Positions 63,182-64,000 of a DNA stretch of 64,000 nt are shown here, piece by piece. The notes under the pieces were generated by a model that was given only the letters and a program-made list of their open reading frames with translations, was not told the DNA's origin and made no database searches. The DNA is taken from assembly GCF_007290395.2 (NCBI RefSeq), contig NZ_CP041656.2:4774001-4838000 (forward strand), in the 5' to 3' direction. Source of the stretch: Bradyrhizobium cosmicum (GTDB lineage Bacteria; Pseudomonadota; Alphaproteobacteria; Rhizobiales; Xanthobacteraceae). Each line of letters opens with the position of its first letter. Positions within the stretch are counted from its first letter, which is position 1. Made by a program: the position numbers and the translations under genes.

Positions 63182-64000
63182 TCACAGCAGGTTTGCTCCA
63201 AAATTCCGTTCCGGGTCCATGTCGGCCACGAGCCGGCCGGTCGGCCTGGCCGCCTCGCCGCCGCTGCGCGCGAGGAATTTTCCGCTGCCGGCGGACGCGA
63301 GGCACTTGTCGCCGTCGATGACGACGCGGCCGCGCGAGAGCACCGACACCGGCCAGCCCTTCAGCGTGCGTCCCGCGAACGGCGTGTAGCCGGCGAGATC
63401 GTGCATCATCGCGTCGGCGATCGTGACCTCGCGATTGGGATCCCAGATCGCGATATCGGCGTCGGCGCCCACCGCGATCGAGCCCTTGCGCGGACGCAGA
63501 TTGTAGATCTTGGCCGGCGCGGTCGACGTCAGCTCGACGAACTTCTCCAGGCCCAGCCGGCCCTTCGACACCATCGCGTCGAACAGCAGCGGCAGCCGCA
63601 GTTCCAATCCTGGCAGGCCGTTGGCGACCTGCTTGAAGTTCGGGTTGGGACCAGCGCGCAGCTTGCCGGTCTCGTCATAGCGATACGGCGCATGATCCGA
63701 CGAGATGGTCTGGAGATCGCCGAGCGACAGCGCCTGCCACAACGCCTCCTGGTCCGAATGCGTGCGCGGCGGCGGGCTGCACATCCACTTGGCGCCCTCG
63801 GCGCCCGGCTTGTCGAGATCATTGGCGGTGAGGAACAGGTATTGCGGACAGGTCTCGGCGAACACCTTCAGGCCCTGCCCGCGCGAATCGCGGATCACCT
63901 TGGCGCCTTCGGCGGTCGAGACATGGAAGATCATGATGGGCTGGTCGATCAGCGCCGCCATGCCGATCAGCCGCGTGAAGGCTTCGGCTTCCGAGACGCG
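63182..64000 (-). CDS. Dihydropyrimidinase / hydantoinase, C-terminal part (cut by window end)
   Basis: The frame is open to base 64000 (RVSEAEAFTRLIG...MAAL) and gives 272 residues of a dihydropyrimidinase. Visible are IFHVSTAEGAKVIRDSRGQGLKVFAETCPQYLFLT with a metal-binding His, the metal-binding Asp in TISSDHAPYRYDETGK, GLPGLELRLPLLF and the C-terminal GSIAVGADADIAIWDPNREVTI, PFAGRTLKGWPVSVLSRGRVV. The enzyme opens dihydropyrimidine, hydantoin or allantoin-like rings. Its N-terminal half with the first metal-binding motif lies outside the window. It is 16 bases upstream of the epimerase gene. Confidence 0.93.
   Translation of the reverse strand, partial: RVSEAEAFTRLIGMAALIDQPIMIFHVSTAEGAKVIRDSRGQGLKVFAETCPQYLFLTANDLDKPGAEGAKWMCSPPPRTHSDQEALWQALSLGDLQTISSDHAPYRYDETGKLRAGPNPNFKQVANGLPGLELRLPLLFDAMVSKGRLGLEKFVELTSTAPAKIYNLRPRKGSIAVGADADIAIWDPNREVTIADAMMHDLAGYTPFAGRTLKGWPVSVLSRGRVVIDGDKCLASAGSGKFLARSGGEAARPTGRLVADMDPERNFGANLL

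Overview
The window looks like chromosome of a soil Bradyrhizobium or a close relative in Nitrobacteraceae. It has high GC, long antisense shadow ORFs, a fixR-nifA pair, an O2-responsive-type NifA, SUF genes inside a nif cluster, and many ABC transporters of all classes. No nodulation genes, rRNA, tRNA, CRISPR or insertion sequences were seen. Everything here is read from sequence and family knowledge; no database search was run.

Region 1 (1-13.1 kb) is the edge of a nitrogen-fixation cluster. On the minus strand lie fixR-nifA, then a ferredoxin, a small unknown ORF, sufB-sufC-sufD-sufS and a NifZ-domain protein, and further left nifH-nifD (nifD runs off the window). On the plus strand are a receiver-like protein with sufE, and a YqeB-family molybdenum-hydroxylase accessory protein with a BFD-type ferredoxin. 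Four -24/-12 (sigma-54) promoters are readable, before nifH, the ferredoxin, fixR and yqeB. Five TGT-N10-ACA NifA-type sites sit near them. Together these suggest NifA control of nitrogenase, of a dedicated Fe-S assembly line and of the yqeB-bfd pair.

Region 2 (13.1-26.6 kb) is mixed: an Mfd-like helicase, a small unknown protein, a DUF3750 protein, an orphan MetQ/NlpA-type binding protein, and a surface-polysaccharide set (GNAT_6 protein, FAD oxidoreductase, Wzx-type flippase, GT4 glycosyltransferase, beta-propeller protein).

Region 3 (26.6-36.9 kb, minus strand) is an amide-utilisation operon: amiC-type sensor, ANTAR antiterminator (AmiR type), amide/urea-type ABC importer (binding protein, two permeases, two ATPases), acetamidase/formamidase, a twin nitrilase-fold protein and an SDR. 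An intrinsic terminator lies between the leader and the amiC start codon, with an upstream hairpin whose hexaloop has A1 and G4, as expected of an ANTAR RNA target. The operon therefore appears to be controlled by antitermination.

Region 4 (37.0-48.9 kb) has a LysR regulator divergent from a plus-strand catabolic operon: Dabb protein, maleylacetate reductase, amidohydrolase, 6-PGDH-like dehydrogenase, hydroxyquinol-type intradiol dioxygenase, FAD-linked oxidase, a ribose-type ABC importer and a YciI-like protein. The core is the hydroxyquinol to maleylacetate to 3-oxoadipate route; the starting substrate is unknown.

Region 5 (49.1-64 kb, minus strand) has two complete dipeptide/oligopeptide-type ABC transporters, a flavin monooxygenase, an SDR, an NAD-dependent epimerase and a dihydropyrimidinase cut by the window end. 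This reads as uptake and breakdown of an amide- or hydantoin-like nitrogen compound, though the substrate cannot be read from sequence.
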